A DNA stretch of 64,000 nucleotides from Phaeodactylum tricornutum CCAP 1055/1 (GCF_000150955.2 NC_011687.1:310001-374000); one strand, 5' to 3'; shown: positions 50,158-61,195, numbered from the stretch's first letter. Notes: a model not told the origin generated them from the letters alone. Translations and numbers: made by a program.

Positions 50158-51423
50158 ATGAAAGGAAGACCAAAGGTACCGACCAGGAACGCTTCTGGGT
50201 CCGCGGGTACCTCGACAGGCGGAAGCGGAACGCGTTCGAAGTACCTCCGCTATATTGGCGTGTTTATTCAGTGCTTTGTCTTTCTTGGAGGGGTGACTAT
50301 AGGGATGGATTTGTACGTGCTATGGCCCAACGCTTCTCACGTACATCCACAACCAGCGACTTCAGCAAGCATACCTCAGAGTCACCTTTTGAGTCCCCAC
50401 GCCGTACATCTTTCCAGTCTCCAACATGTTCTGGAAACCGAAACAAAGTCAGAATACCTTTCCAATTACCATTCCCACTCACTACACGACCAGAAGGGCC
50501 ACGATCGTGTTCTTCAGATGCTACATAAAGCCAATGTAACCTTGGATGCAAAAACGATGGCGCAGCTGCCCACTTGGTCACAGATCGTGGCTCAGTACGG
50601 CCCCAACCCGGTCATTTTCGGGCTCGACACGTGCACACAGTTCCGCAATACGGTTCCGGAACTCCGTCGGATGTTGGGAGCCGCCGGTATGTTTTCGACC
50701 GGAACGAATCTCGTGACGTCGCTACTGAAGAGCAACTGCCAGATTCCCGCGCGTGTGGCGCATTTTGGCGTCAACGCGACGAAAGAAGCGCACGGGATGC
50801 GTTGGCAGGTTCCTTGGGGCAAACACACGCCGGCGTCCTATCGGCTCGCGCACGCGACCGAAAAGGCCAAGGGGATTGCGAAAGAAGACTTACTGCCAAT
50901 TGTTACTATCCGGAATCCGTGGCGGTGGATGCAGAGTATGTGCAAGAATCCGTACTCTGCCCGTTGGCCACATCATCAAATCTGTCCCCATTTGCAAGAT
51001 ATTGTTGGAGATGATGCGAGTTGGATTCCGGTGACGGTCAAGTACGGCGCCGCCGAAGAATCGTACCAGAGTCTCGTGCACTTGTACAATGAATGGTATG
51101 CCCTTTATCGGGACGCCAGCTATCCGAGGTTAATCATACGGATGGAAGACTTGATTTTTCGGGCCGAAGAAACCGTGACAGCTGTATGCGAATGTGCGGG
51201 TGGACTAATTCGGCGCGATCAACCTTTTCAACAACCACTGGAATCGGCAAAAAATGACTCTCCTGGGCACGATACAAGCATTGGAATGGTGGAAGCATGG
51301 ATAAAGTACAGTCAACCTCTGAGGCCAAATGCAGGTTTCACTAAAGAGGACTACAATGCGGGCAGCACAGCCATTGATCCGTTCTGGATGAGTTACTTTC
51401 AATACCAGAGTCCTCCTGTATAG
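50158..51423 (+). CDS. Golgi-type membrane sulfotransferase-like protein (copy 1)
   Basis: Single exon, 421 residues, type II membrane topology: a short basic cytosolic tail, one membrane helix at about 31-52 (YIGVFIQCFVFLGGVTIGM), a stem, and a lumenal domain from about 125. The lumenal domain has a 5'-phosphosulfate-type loop in AAGMFSTGTNLVTSLL and a 3'-phosphate-type strand in LPIVTIRNPWRWMQSMC, then HLYNEWYALY and PRLIIRMEDLIF as in membrane sulfotransferases that use PAPS. A paralogue lies at 54663-56092 with the same landmarks (MRWQVPWGKH, WMQSMCK, HPY/NPY). Likely substrates are cell-surface or frustule polysaccharides or glycoproteins, but this is inference. Family assignment rests on the two nucleotide-binding-like motifs. 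Confidence 0.72.
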   Translation: MKGRPKVPTRNASGSAGTSTGGSGTRSKYLRYIGVFIQCFVFLGGVTIGMDLYVLWPNASHVHPQPATSASIPQSHLLSPHAVHLSSLQHVLETETKSEYLSNYHSHSLHDQKGHDRVLQMLHKANVTLDAKTMAQLPTWSQIVAQYGPNPVIFGLDTCTQFRNTVPELRRMLGAAGMFSTGTNLVTSLLKSNCQIPARVAHFGVNATKEAHGMRWQVPWGKHTPASYRLAHATEKAKGIAKEDLLPIVTIRNPWRWMQSMCKNPYSARWPHHQICPHLQDIVGDDASWIPVTVKYGAAEESYQSLVHLYNEWYALYRDASYPRLIIRMEDLIFRAEETVTAVCECAGGLIRRDQPFQQPLESAKNDSPGHDTSIGMVEAWIKYSQPLRPNAGFTKEDYNAGSTAIDPFWMSYFQYQSPPV

Positions 51424-51849
51424 CAACTGGAAGGATGTTTATTTACTACAGGGGAGTATGCAGTCCTCGTTGCCACTCTCTAGTACCATTATTCTATTGA
51501 TTGGAGACTGAACATGTTCGCTGTTCTCTTCAGTTGTCGTGATGTAGCTCGAAGGCGTATGGAAAAAGCTCAAGTCTTCCTTATTCAAATTAAGTTTGTT
51601 GACATAAAACAAATTGCCTCACCTCTCTGTAAATGCGATATGTTAGCTTGCTCGAGTGCCAGTATCCAAAAATCCTGAATGTAAGGTCAGAGACACAACA
51701 AATATTCGTGTCATGCATGTCTGATCATTAGATTCTGCCATACCTCGTCTCTCGGCAAAGACATCAGCATGCGACACCTCTCTGCATACTGCGAAATTGC
51801 GAGAGCCTTCGGTCGTGTCTTGCAGTTAGTGGAGACCGTTCGAGTGGAT
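51424..51849. other. convergent intergenic region, 426 bp
   Basis: Between the stop codons of the sulfotransferase-like gene and the next minus-strand gene. No gene or repeat was seen. Confidence 0.5.
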
Positions 51850-52872
51850 TTAGGAGACACCCAGATCCGGAATAGGAGGAAGAGCAGTCGACGTCGCTGA
51901 AATTCGTCGACGCGTATTCGCCATGAGAGACTTCAGCGACATTTTTGGTTCTACGCAATCTTTAGTGTTTGCATGCTCGATCAATTTTGAATCAGCCAAG
52001 GGCGTATTCTTGCCCTTTTGTAGTGTCACGAATTGCTTCACCAGTAGGGCATTCCATTTCTTTAGCTGTGTCACGTTCACCGGTGGGTTCTTTTTGGATG
52101 TAAAGATGGGACTGTAGGGAGTGTTTGCTGTTACCGAAATTCCTCTTAGAGACATGGCCATCTGGTGCGAAATCCACGTCGCAGTGGCGCATTCTGCTCC
52201 CTCAATGCGAGTACAATGAGTTTTCTTTTCAAAAGAAGTATAGTATTCATTAGCATCCTTGGCGTCCAAGACCGCTAGTTTGTGCGCCCTTGAGAGAGCC
52301 CAGTTCGACATATGCGAGACCTGTTGCGCGATCCGTTGTGGATTCACTTCAAGGGCCCGGCGCTGTCTTGATTGTTCTTTTAGCACGGTTTGGCGATAAG
52401 CCGTGCGGTGGGAGTACATTTCGGTATTGAGCAAAGGTGATTTGTACGGTTCCAGTCCACGCAGACAGTAGTTGGGTTCCAACATTGAAATTTCTCCACC
52501 CACCGTGCGAAAAACACGGATAGTCTGGACGCGATCGTATAGAAAGTTGTCGTACTCCGAACGCTTGGAGAAATAAAAAAGGTGATACGTGAGGCGATTG
52601 CTTTTCGAGAGAAGCACCTAAAAGCAGGATATTCACCCTTCCCCAAGCAAACTTACCGTGTACCACAGACTCGATCTCACCGTAGATTTCTCTTCCCTAG
52701 GCATACGTTCTTCGTAGATTGGGAATCCGTGCTCTTCGTTCCGACAAGGAGAGAAACGAACTTTCTTCTCTCTTCGCTTTTGCCGCTTTGGGCTTTCATC
52801 GCTAGGATGAGGCGACGGTGAAACGGCACGTTTCCGGGCTGAAGCTTTACTGTTGCAAGGCGTGGCAACCAT
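51850..52872 (-). CDS. unknown basic protein, 327 aa
   Basis: Two exons, complement(52657..52872) and complement(51850..52617), with a 39-bp gap that carries GTAAGT and TTTTAG ends; this is very short for an intron but keeps the frame (SSLWYT-VLLSKSNRLTYHL). 327 residues. The N-terminus is basic with a nuclear-signal-like SPKRQKRREKKVRFSP. The middle is helical (MYSHRTAYRQTVLKEQSRQRR, RIAQQVSHMSNWALSRAHKLA). No domain is recognised. Met at 52938 would add 22 residues. The KKVRFSP string resembles a PP1-docking RVxF motif, which is suggestive only. It lies between the two sulfotransferase-like paralogues. Confidence 0.6.
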
Positions 52873-54662
52873 TTGCACTAACACAATATCAAACCGAAAT
52901 GCCGAATATTCTTCACAATCTATGGCGAAGAAAAGCAAAGGTTATTGCTATTCCAGTGGCGGTGTGGCGACATGAGCTGCTGGAGTAGTGAGACTCGAGT
53001 TCATTATAATCCAAAACTCGGGGGCATTGTGGCCATAGGTTTAGTGCGATGACCTATGTGGGGCAGGTCACTATGCAAGTTCGAGATATGAAACAGAAAA
53101 GGAACAAAATATCAAGTGCCCCGAGCCGGTTTTTGCAGAATCTACCCCAATTCACAAGGCTGATAGTTAAAATACAAGAAAACTTATGACGGGCTTCGGA
53201 GAGTCATTTACTGTTTGCTTTGATATTGAAAACTAACAGTAAATTGTCATATTCTGTGAAAAGCAGTACCCTTATACAGGTATTACCTGAAAGGGGAGAG
53301 ACATATACCGTTTTCTTCGCCAGCAGCTAATAGTCATGGCCCATGCAATCTCCCGTGACTCATGGGAGATTGCTTCTTCTCTTAAGCCAAGAATGCAGAT
53401 TCATGACCACCATAACAACTACAATACAATTCAAAATGACCTGTAAAATCATACCCCGTGACGATTCGGGAATATTTCCTTATACAACATTTCAAAGGAT
53501 CTATAAACATTTCCTCTATATCGACAAATTTGGCCTGGGCGATCACGAACGCGACACGACTCTCGCGACTCGTTCGATATCACTTCTAAACATCGAGACC
53601 CGATCGAGACAAGCAATGCAGGATTGATGATCCTGAGGCTTCGGGTCAGGTCCGGCAGATGATTGCCTTTTTTGCCCGATTGGAGCCCTCTGGCCAACAT
53701 CCAAACCCATCAAACCGTAGAAGGGTGACGACATCAAAAGAACTCACAGTCAACAGTATTCCATAGAGACGAACCTAAAGTCGGTCTTCCAGTCGCTCAC
53801 GATTCCTTCATTTGCCAACGAACTATCACTCATTCAGTACCCTTTAGGGCCTATAAGCAAAACAGCCCGAAAGCGTAAATGTGATCTCAGGCTCAGCTAA
53901 CTTTTACCCTCGGCCAGCTTGAAAGACATTCTGCACAGAAATAGGCTGCAATGCATATCTAATTCAATGCATACAGTATCTGGGTTAGATTCTAGACACT
54001 TTTATGAGAAGTCTTTCCTTTCTTTAGTCAACTGCAACCTCGGCCCGGGGTTGCGATCACCATTCTTCGCTCATGTTCGAAGAGCAAAAGTGTGCGGGTT
54101 TGTGATGCAATGGAAGAAAGACCCTTGCGAATTGGTTGCACGCCAAGCTACTGTGCCAGTCCGCATGCCTTCCATTCTCTCGGACACGGTGCATGCCATT
54201 TTTGTTTATACATGAGCCAGCTTATATTTACAAGTGTTTCCATAGATTTGTAAAATTTCGTTATTGACAGTGAACATAGTTCTGATGAAACAGCAAGCGA
54301 CATTCCTGACCAAAAGTTATATACCGTGATCGCGAAAGACGCTGATTAACCATACTTTCAATTCCTCAAATGAGGAATCAAGGCCTCGGAATAGCTGTCC
54401 AATAAGAGCGAATGGTACGCATGCTCAACATATTTCAGAATAAGTGTGAAAGGCTAAAATAAGCTTGCATATGGCCTCATTAAGTTGTTTGGTTGTTTGG
54501 AAACCTTGGGTTGATGGTGAAATCTTGGATACATAGCTATTGTTTAGAGATATTTTGTACTATGAAAGAGCGAGCTTTCGTTCCATTCTGAAACGTTCAA
54601 GGGCAAAGCTTTTAAGGCAGCTTTCAAGCGTTCCGTTCAAAGCACTAGCTCAAATTCTAGTA
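52873..54662. other. 1.8-kb gene-poor region
   Basis: AT-rich and with scattered short frames that do not look like genes (for example 53919-54215). The one clear structure is a perfect 10-bp hairpin at 53345-53373. No RNA gene could be recognised by eye. Confidence 0.45.
53345..53373. repeat. perfect 10-bp inverted repeat, 9-nt loop
   Basis: GCAATCTCCC at 53345-53354 and its complement GGGAGATTGC at 53364-53373 around GTGACTCAT. The loop contains TGACTCA, an AP-1/GCN4-type bZIP site. No T-run follows, so a terminator role is not indicated. Confidence 0.75.
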
Positions 54663-56092
54663 TCATGAGAGTGCTGCCCCTCCTTCTGGTGGCTGGGCGT
54701 ACTGGAAGAGCGTCATCAGGTGTGCACTCAGATGCTCCTGGGCGTAGCTCAAATCTTCATTGGTCAAACCGCTCAAGCGTTTCTTGTTGCTTCCGTACTT
54801 CACCATGGCGGAGATCATGTTGGAGCTAGCAATTATCGTACATACAGAATACCCAAAATTGTGTTACTGGATGTGTTGCGACATCAAATCACAAAGCACC
54901 ATCTGCTGGAAGCTGCTGCTTACCTTCCTTTGTGAGCGGAACCCCATTTACCGGCATCGACGACGTACGAAAACGTATCTTGTTTGGGTATAGCTCCGGC
55001 ACATGCACAAACAATCGAAAGTAGACTTTTCTGGTGAAAAATCAAATCTTCAAAGCGTATCAAAAGCCTGGGATACTCGGCCTGCAAATATTGTTGATAC
55101 CAGTCGCTCCAAAAATGGGCCAACGACGGGTAATCGGCCGGCTTATTGGGGTAGTTGATACGCACCGGAATGGACTCGTTCGTGCCCAACTCGGAAAACT
55201 CTGCTCGGTCTTCCGGGGTAGGCACAAGATTGGGACAGTGCCGGGACACATTCTTGGACCAGGACGTGGCGTATGGGTGTTTGCACATGGATTGCATCCA
55301 GGAGTAGGGATCTCGAATCAGTACAACGGGTAGCACGTTGGATTTATTGACTTTATGGTCGTGCCCAGCCGTGTTGTTCCACTTGCGGCTCGCCAGCATA
55401 TGCTTACCCCACGGAACTTGCCACCTCATGCCGCCGTGATGGTCGTGTTCGTTTTCGGGCATGATACAGTTACCTTCCAGGTACATGTTGAAGGGGTTGG
55501 TGCCGGTATTAAACAGTCCAGCCGTGCCAATAGAAGCATCTTCTCTAGGAATATTCGCGCGGAAATCTTCGCAAGTATCGAGGCCATAGACGACCGGACC
55601 GTCACCGTACAAAGCCTGAACTTCGGACCACAATGGGAGTTTCAAAACGCTCGCCACGTCAATGTCTTCGACTCCGGCATCTTTCAGAATTGCCAGCAAC
55701 TCTTCGCGACCCTGGCGTGCTTGACCCATGTCCCTATTGGCTTGATCTGATTCTCTCTTTGGTATGGTTGCGTCGTCGCCGACGCCCCGTAGATCCTCTT
55801 GTTTGATCGCCGTAATACTGTGGTGTAAAATTTGTCCTTTCTTGTTGCGTTTTTCCACCTGCTGGGCCTTGTTTGTGCCGCTCCACAACGTTTTATTAAG
55901 GTGTTGTACGTAGGATGACTCGCGAGAAATCAGTTGGGAGAGATCGGATTGTGGAGACGGCAATCTCGAATGATAGAGCACGTTGATGAGAAAGGAAGTC
56001 ATCAACAAGCACCCTATGGAACTCACCAATACGCGAAACAGAGCACTATTGGCTGAGGAAGCTTTTGCCCTAATATCTACAGATTTTTTCAT
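54663..56092 (-). CDS. Golgi-type membrane sulfotransferase-like protein (copy 2)
   Basis: Two exons, complement(54924..56092) and complement(54663..54825), with a 98-bp intron that joins GSAHKG to SSNMISAMVKYG; 443 residues. Type II topology: basic tail, membrane helix about 17-41, long polar stem, lumenal domain from about 160. The nucleotide-binding-like motifs are TAGLFNTGTNPFNMYL and LPVVLIRDPYSWMQSMC, followed by HFWSDWYQQYLQAEYPRLLIRFEDLIF. It shares with copy 1 MRWQVPWGKH and the WMQSMCK block. The small last exon completes the domain (RLSGLTNEDLSYAQEHL) and would be lost if only the long first exon were called. The two copies are diverged, so the duplication is old. Confidence 0.75.
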
Positions 56093-56672
56093 ACTCGTCG
56101 TTGAGAAAAGTCAGAGTTGCTGGTTGGAGAATTGCTCTTGACAGTGAATGCTGTACGCGCTATGGTCCAATCCGCAGAAAGAAAAATGCCAGTTGGCAAT
56201 TTTTGATTTTTACAACAATGTCCAGTGTTCCCGAAGAATCTAGGAGGAAATACCGAGGCGTTTCGTTTGGGGAGAAGGACAGACCCACCCCGAGGGAACC
56301 AGACTTACACCGGTACGTCACTTCTGTGTCCTTCTGGTATGTAGCAAACGCGCCCTTATAAGAAATGAGTGTCCGGTGGTGGGAACTGTCACGGAAAAGG
56401 ATTGCGTTGGTATCTTCTACCGTCGACACCCTTCTCCTTTGATTGACGTTAAGGAGAACGAACCGAGGAACAACCTCATGCAGGTGCTCACGCTTTCTTT
56501 GACGCCGGACTTCAAGATCCAAGTGAGGATTTCTGGCGCACGCTCGTCAGAACGAATAGGCCTTGTCCGATTTAGGGTGACGACAACTGAAGCTCCTTTG
56601 CCTTCCGAACGAACTGCAGCACTCTAACTCTACTCGCATCTACCTCTACTCGCCTACGCAGCCTTCTTGACA
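56093..56672. other. divergent intergenic region; possible small gene
   Basis: A 580-bp gap between the sulfotransferase-like start (minus) and the NAPRT start (plus). A frame from ATG 56218 (MSSVPEESRRKYRGVSFGEK...) meets a GTACGT at about 56312, and an open frame resumes at about 56370-56627. A short two-exon gene is conceivable, but I could not find a splice that I trust. Equally it may be NAPRT 5' UTR. Confidence 0.3.
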
Positions 56673-58367
56673 ATGAGCGGTATCGACAATGAGGGTTCGA
56701 CGCCGTCTCCCACAAACACTCTCGTGACGGCCTTGTTGACCGACATGTATCAAATATCCATGACCTATGCGCACTGGAAAAATGATCGAGCCGATGATGA
56801 ATCTGTGTTTGAGCTCTTCTTCCGCAGGAATCCCTTCGGTGGAGAATACACGATCTTTGCCGGTCTTGACGAATGTCTCAAATTCATGGCGCACTTCAAA
56901 TTTACACAGTCCGATGTTGACTATCTCAAGACAATACCGTCAATGAAAGGTTGTGACGATGCTTTCTTCGACTGGCTCTTGCAAGTCGACACATCCAAGG
57001 TCAAAGTTTACGCCATGCGGGACGGATCCGTCGCCTTTCCCCGTATGCCACTTCTCATGGTCCAAGGTCCACTGGGCATCGCCCAACTACTCGAAACAAC
57101 GCTATTGACACTCGTCAATTACCCTAGTTTGATTGCCACCAACGCATCCCGGATGGTCTTGGCCGCGACGGAACGTCGTGAAGTGTCCGAAAGCCTGCCC
57201 GCGCAATGTCGTCAAACCCCCGTCTGTGTCGAGTTCGGTTTGCGGCGAGCTCAGGGTCCCGACGGGGGATTTAGTGCGAGCAAGTACGCGGCCATGGGCG
57301 GATTCGTCGCCACCTCCAACGTACAAGCCGGAAAGCTGCTGGGTCTGAATGTGGCGGGCACACACGCGCACGCTTTTGTCCAAACCTACACCGGTCTCGA
57401 AGAAGTAAAGGGTCGCACCGTGACCGACAACACTGAGCAAGGCACTGGGGAAAATGTCGAAATTCTCCCCAAGGTTTTGGAATACCGCCACAAATTGGCG
57501 ACAGACAATCCAAATTTCGGCACCACAAACGACGGCGAACTGGCTGCGTTTATTGCCTACGCCGTCGCATTTCCACACAATTTTTTGTGTCTTGTGGATA
57601 CGTACGAAACACTAACGTCGGGCTTACTAAATTTTGTCGTGGTCACGTTGGTCTTGGACGATCTTGGTTATGTTCCTAAGGGGATACGACTTGACTCGGG
57701 TGATCTAGCCTACCTCTCTCTGGAGTGTGCCAAGTGTTTCGCCAGCTTTGCAGAAAAACGTCCCTATTTTCACAATCTTTCGATTGTGGCAAGCAACGAT
57801 ATAAACGAGGATGTCCTACATGCGCTCAACAAGCAAGACCATGCCATAACCGTCTATGGAATCGGCACGAACCTGGTCACGTGCCAAGCTCAACCTGCCC
57901 TGGGCTGTGTGTATAAGCTCGTCGAAGTCGAAGGTAGACCGCGGATGAAACTCTCACAAGAAATCGAGAAAGTTTTGATTCCAGGCAGAAAGAAGCCTTA
58001 CCGACTGGTTGGTAGGGATGGCCGTCCCATTATGGACTTACTGACGGGCTATGACGAATCTGAGCCTCAGACCAACGTACGCATTCTATGCCGCCACGCC
58101 TTTATCGAACGCAAACGAGCCGCCGTCACACCCTCCCGTGTTGAAGCTCTCCACGTCCTTGTCTTTGACCATGGCAAAGTTGTTCCGGATGCCAACCGAA
58201 ATCTGGATCAAGCCCGTGTGGCGGCGGCCGAGGAATTGCAACGACTCCGCCCCGATGTGCGACGGTATTTTAACCCGACACCATACAAGATTGCCGTAAC
58301 CGACAGTTTGTTTCACTTTTTACATGAGCTGTGGCAATCGGAAACACCCGTACCAGAGTTATCATAG
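56673..58367 (+). CDS. NAPRT: nicotinate phosphoribosyltransferase
   Basis: Single exon, 564 residues from ATG 56673. It catalyses nicotinate + PRPP (+ ATP) to nicotinate mononucleotide, the first step of the Preiss-Handler route to NAD. Signature segments appear in order: ALLTDMYQISMTYAHW, FRRNPFGGEYTIFAGLDE, EFGLRRAQGPDGG, GGFVATSNVQAGKLLGL, VAGTHAHAF, FLCLVDTYET, GIRLDSGDLAYLS, IVASNDINEDVL, YGIGTNLVTCQAQPALGCVYKLVE. There is a small insertion (ERREVSESLPAQC) before EFGLRRAQ compared with animal enzymes. No targeting sequence is seen, so it is cytosolic. The frame also runs six bases upstream through a TTG, which is not a start in eukaryotes. Confidence 0.96.
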   Translation: MSGIDNEGSTPSPTNTLVTALLTDMYQISMTYAHWKNDRADDESVFELFFRRNPFGGEYTIFAGLDECLKFMAHFKFTQSDVDYLKTIPSMKGCDDAFFDWLLQVDTSKVKVYAMRDGSVAFPRMPLLMVQGPLGIAQLLETTLLTLVNYPSLIATNASRMVLAATERREVSESLPAQCRQTPVCVEFGLRRAQGPDGGFSASKYAAMGGFVATSNVQAGKLLGLNVAGTHAHAFVQTYTGLEEVKGRTVTDNTEQGTGENVEILPKVLEYRHKLATDNPNFGTTNDGELAAFIAYAVAFPHNFLCLVDTYETLTSGLLNFVVVTLVLDDLGYVPKGIRLDSGDLAYLSLECAKCFASFAEKRPYFHNLSIVASNDINEDVLHALNKQDHAITVYGIGTNLVTCQAQPALGCVYKLVEVEGRPRMKLSQEIEKVLIPGRKKPYRLVGRDGRPIMDLLTGYDESEPQTNVRILCRHAFIERKRAAVTPSRVEALHVLVFDHGKVVPDANRNLDQARVAAAEELQRLRPDVRRYFNPTPYKIAVTDSLFHFLHELWQSETPVPELS

Positions 58368-59413
58368 TGACGAGAGCGGAATAGCAACGGCATTGTTTCG
58401 ATGGTATTGGAGTTTCTTGTACATGCTCCATGCTTTATATTGTCTGGTTCCAGTAAAACTGGAGGAAGGGAGACTATGGCACAACATGATCCTTGTTTCC
58501 TGTGTCAGATCCGCACAAGGCTACCGGACTTGCATAAACTTTTTACAGTTAATCAATGTTTACTCTCCTGTCTTGCAGAATGAGACCCGAACAGAAAGTG
58601 GGACGGCGCGCCTGTACCATTTTATACATGTTACTTAATTGTAGAAACACAAAGCGGCAAAACTTCTTGAAGCAAGTCCTAATGAAGCGCATCTGCGGCA
58701 GCTCAACACCGTGTGAGACAAACGCTGTCACATGTGTGGTTCATTACGTTTACATATTCAAGGAGTTTGAGGTCGTGGCCGTCTTTGATGGAAAACCAGA
58801 TTCTCTTTGTGTGTGCTGTTTCCTCTATTAAATGGAAGTCTGGGAACTAAGTGACAAATTTTTGGTATTTAGTTTGGATAGTTTGAATATTTAACAATAT
58901 ACTGGCGCCAAATGAAGCTACTTAGAGTGAACACGTTCTGTCCCCTTTTGGGAGTTTTCATCTTTTCCCTTTAGCGTATTTTCGCAAAAAGAATCATGAC
59001 ACGGACTATAGAGGACGGACAAATGGCAGGACGGAAGCATCGCCGTCACTTCAACTCACTTATATATAAGCTAACCGAACTGTAAGGAGGCGATCATACT
59101 TTCTCAACGAGCAGGTCACGACCTCACCGGTTTGCAGAACCAAGACTATCTGCAACAATATTTCTCAGTATTGGGTAACACGACTCTCTCCAACAAAAAC
59201 TCGCCCTCTTTTACGACTTTGGACGACCTCAGAGTATACGAGCGCCTTTTGAGCGCCTTCACAACAAAAGGCGCAATAATCCAATCGTTCGTGCGAAAAT
59301 CAGTCAACCTGGCAAGATTCGAAAGCTTTATCCTTCGTTTGTAAATTGGTTCACAGTCAATTTGCAAAATTACTCACAATTCTTTGGTATCATCAAACTA
59401 TAAGCCTCGTACA
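58368..59413. other. intergenic, 1.05 kb
   Basis: Between two plus-strand genes. It should contain the NAPRT 3' UTR and the promoter of the surface-protein gene; a TATATATAAG lies at about 59062-59071. Short frames show no domain. Confidence 0.45.
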
Positions 59414-60439
59414 ATGCGACTCGCTTTTATCTTTGCACTTACGGCCTCTGTAGTCGACGCGACCACCAACTCGCTCACGGCGGTTCTGAGTGATTCTCCC
59501 TTGGTAGGAAAGGTTATTCGGAAGACAAAGCAAGCTGTATCCGAGAAACCCTCTCGTCGTAATTTGCGTTCCGCCGAACTCACTTCCCTTACTGACAGCG
59601 CCTCGATTACTTGCGAAAGCTTTGGACCTACTCTTCCGGGGTTTACGTGCGAGTGTAACGATGCCAGAACAAGGTCAACCTGCCTGTCTCCGGAGGTATG
59701 CGAAGATGGCACTTGCGCTATCTTTCAGTTAGAGGTACTCTGGAACACCGGTGGGTCGGTGTATGAGTCTGTGGAACTTTGCACGGACTATACGCAGTCA
59801 AGCATGCCCCGCAGCAATGGTTGCATCAGTTTCAGCTTTGATGGAAATGGCCGTGCACCAATTAGTTGTGAGATTGGCTTCAAAGCCAACGTCAATAGTA
59901 GCTTGCTTTCAAACTGCAACAGCTGCGCAGTCTGCGTCGGAGGAGATGGCGACTCTAGTGTTGATATCAATTGTGACAATATCGAGCCGCAAGCGTCCAC
60001 GAACGGATGTTTGCTCGACGGGGATGATCTGGACGAGCTATTTCCAGGGTTTCAAGATGTTCCGGTTAACGCAAGTACTGGAGGAAGACCGGGTTCGAAT
60101 AGCTCAATCTCGAACGGCGCCCTAGACAACTTATCAAATCCTTCCGCACCTTCCCAAGACCTCCCTGACAGTGATTCACCCAGCGACTCCGTTGACCCTT
60201 CCGTTGATTCAGACGACAATCGCCCGGACTCGCAAGACTCTGTCGACTCGATCGACGATACTAGAGACTCTCGCGACTCCGTTGGTTCCAGCAACACCGC
60301 TACTAGCACCGCTACCAACACTGAGATCACTACCAGTGCGAGCGCGTTAACATCGGAAGTGAGTAGCGGAACCTTTTCGACACAAGTTCTCTCCGGTATG
60401 GCTGTTTGTGCCATGGCTCTGAGCTGGATTGCCGCTTAA
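59414..60439 (+). CDS. secreted Cys-rich protein with GPI-like tail
   Basis: Single exon, 341 residues from ATG 59414 (MRLAFIFALTASVVDA is a signal peptide); the frame upstream is opened only by a TTG. A basic propeptide-like site (KPSRRNLRSAE) lies near residue 50. A Cys-rich domain spans about 65-205 with a dozen or more cysteines (CECNDARTRSTCLSPEVCEDGTC in its first part, then NSCAVCVGG). A long Ser/Asp linker follows (DSDSPSDSVDPSVDSDD), probably heavily glycosylated or phosphorylated. The C-terminus is Thr/Ser then a hydrophobic tail (VLSGMAVCAMALSWIAA), as in GPI-anchored proteins. It should sit on the cell surface or cell wall. I do not recognise the Cys-rich domain; function unknown. 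Confidence 0.78.
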   Translation: MRLAFIFALTASVVDATTNSLTAVLSDSPLVGKVIRKTKQAVSEKPSRRNLRSAELTSLTDSASITCESFGPTLPGFTCECNDARTRSTCLSPEVCEDGTCAIFQLEVLWNTGGSVYESVELCTDYTQSSMPRSNGCISFSFDGNGRAPISCEIGFKANVNSSLLSNCNSCAVCVGGDGDSSVDINCDNIEPQASTNGCLLDGDDLDELFPGFQDVPVNASTGGRPGSNSSISNGALDNLSNPSAPSQDLPDSDSPSDSVDPSVDSDDNRPDSQDSVDSIDDTRDSRDSVGSSNTATSTATNTEITTSASALTSEVSSGTFSTQVLSGMAVCAMALSWIAA

Positions 60440-60960
60440 AGTGGCCAAATAGATAGATAGTTGATCGGAGTATGGCTCCCAGAATCAAGCAATCGCTTCA
60501 TTAACAACTTCGACTATTGGAGCCCTTAGCATTTTGCCTCGACCAGTGCGAGTACCAGTACTCCCCCTCTCGTATGATAGCCTTTTTAACCAATAGCACC
60601 AATGGACCCAATCCGCGATCAATTTACTTTTTATACTTGCATAAGACGATAATTTTGTTCTCTTGCAAGTCATTATTTGGACGAATGAGCGAACGACAAA
60701 CTAGAAACGACACCGGGAGTAGGGGATCTCGTTATCCAATTCCGTCATTGGCATCCAACATTGGAAGATTGCAACGATTTACAGCTGCAATAGTCCAGGA
60801 TCAAAGGTATAGAACATAGAACAATGCAAAAATAGCATCATAACATGGTATGGCGATATTTGGCTGAACGTACAAATACAGACTGCGTCACTTTAGAAAC
60901 TGCAACGATAAGCCTTTTGGGAAAAAAGGTAGAGTCAAACATAGTACAATAAACACGTGT

Positions 60961-60983
60961 ATTTTAGGGTTATTTTAGGGTTA
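60961..60983 (+). repeat. two copies of ATTTTAGGGTT
   Basis: Two adjacent 11-bp units resembling TTAGGG/TTTAGGG telomere repeats. Only two units, so chance or a repair scar is possible. Confidence 0.4.
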
Positions 60984-61195
60984 CCGCAACGAACCGCATT
61001 TAAAGATCTCAAATTCACCGCAAACAAGCTCTTTGCGGTTACTGATTTTCACCACCAACACCTACTGATGCCAATGCATGAGAAATATACTCTACACAAT
61101 CATAGACAAATATTAAGGAAAAAATTACTAAATGGTTGCGTTACTAAAGAGGTACTTCGTGCTCAAAAAATATTACTTGGAAAAACTCGGATTTG

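Noticed and set aside
60961-60983. Interstitial telomere sequence
   Set aside because: Only two ATTTTAGGGTT units, too few to claim a telomere scar.
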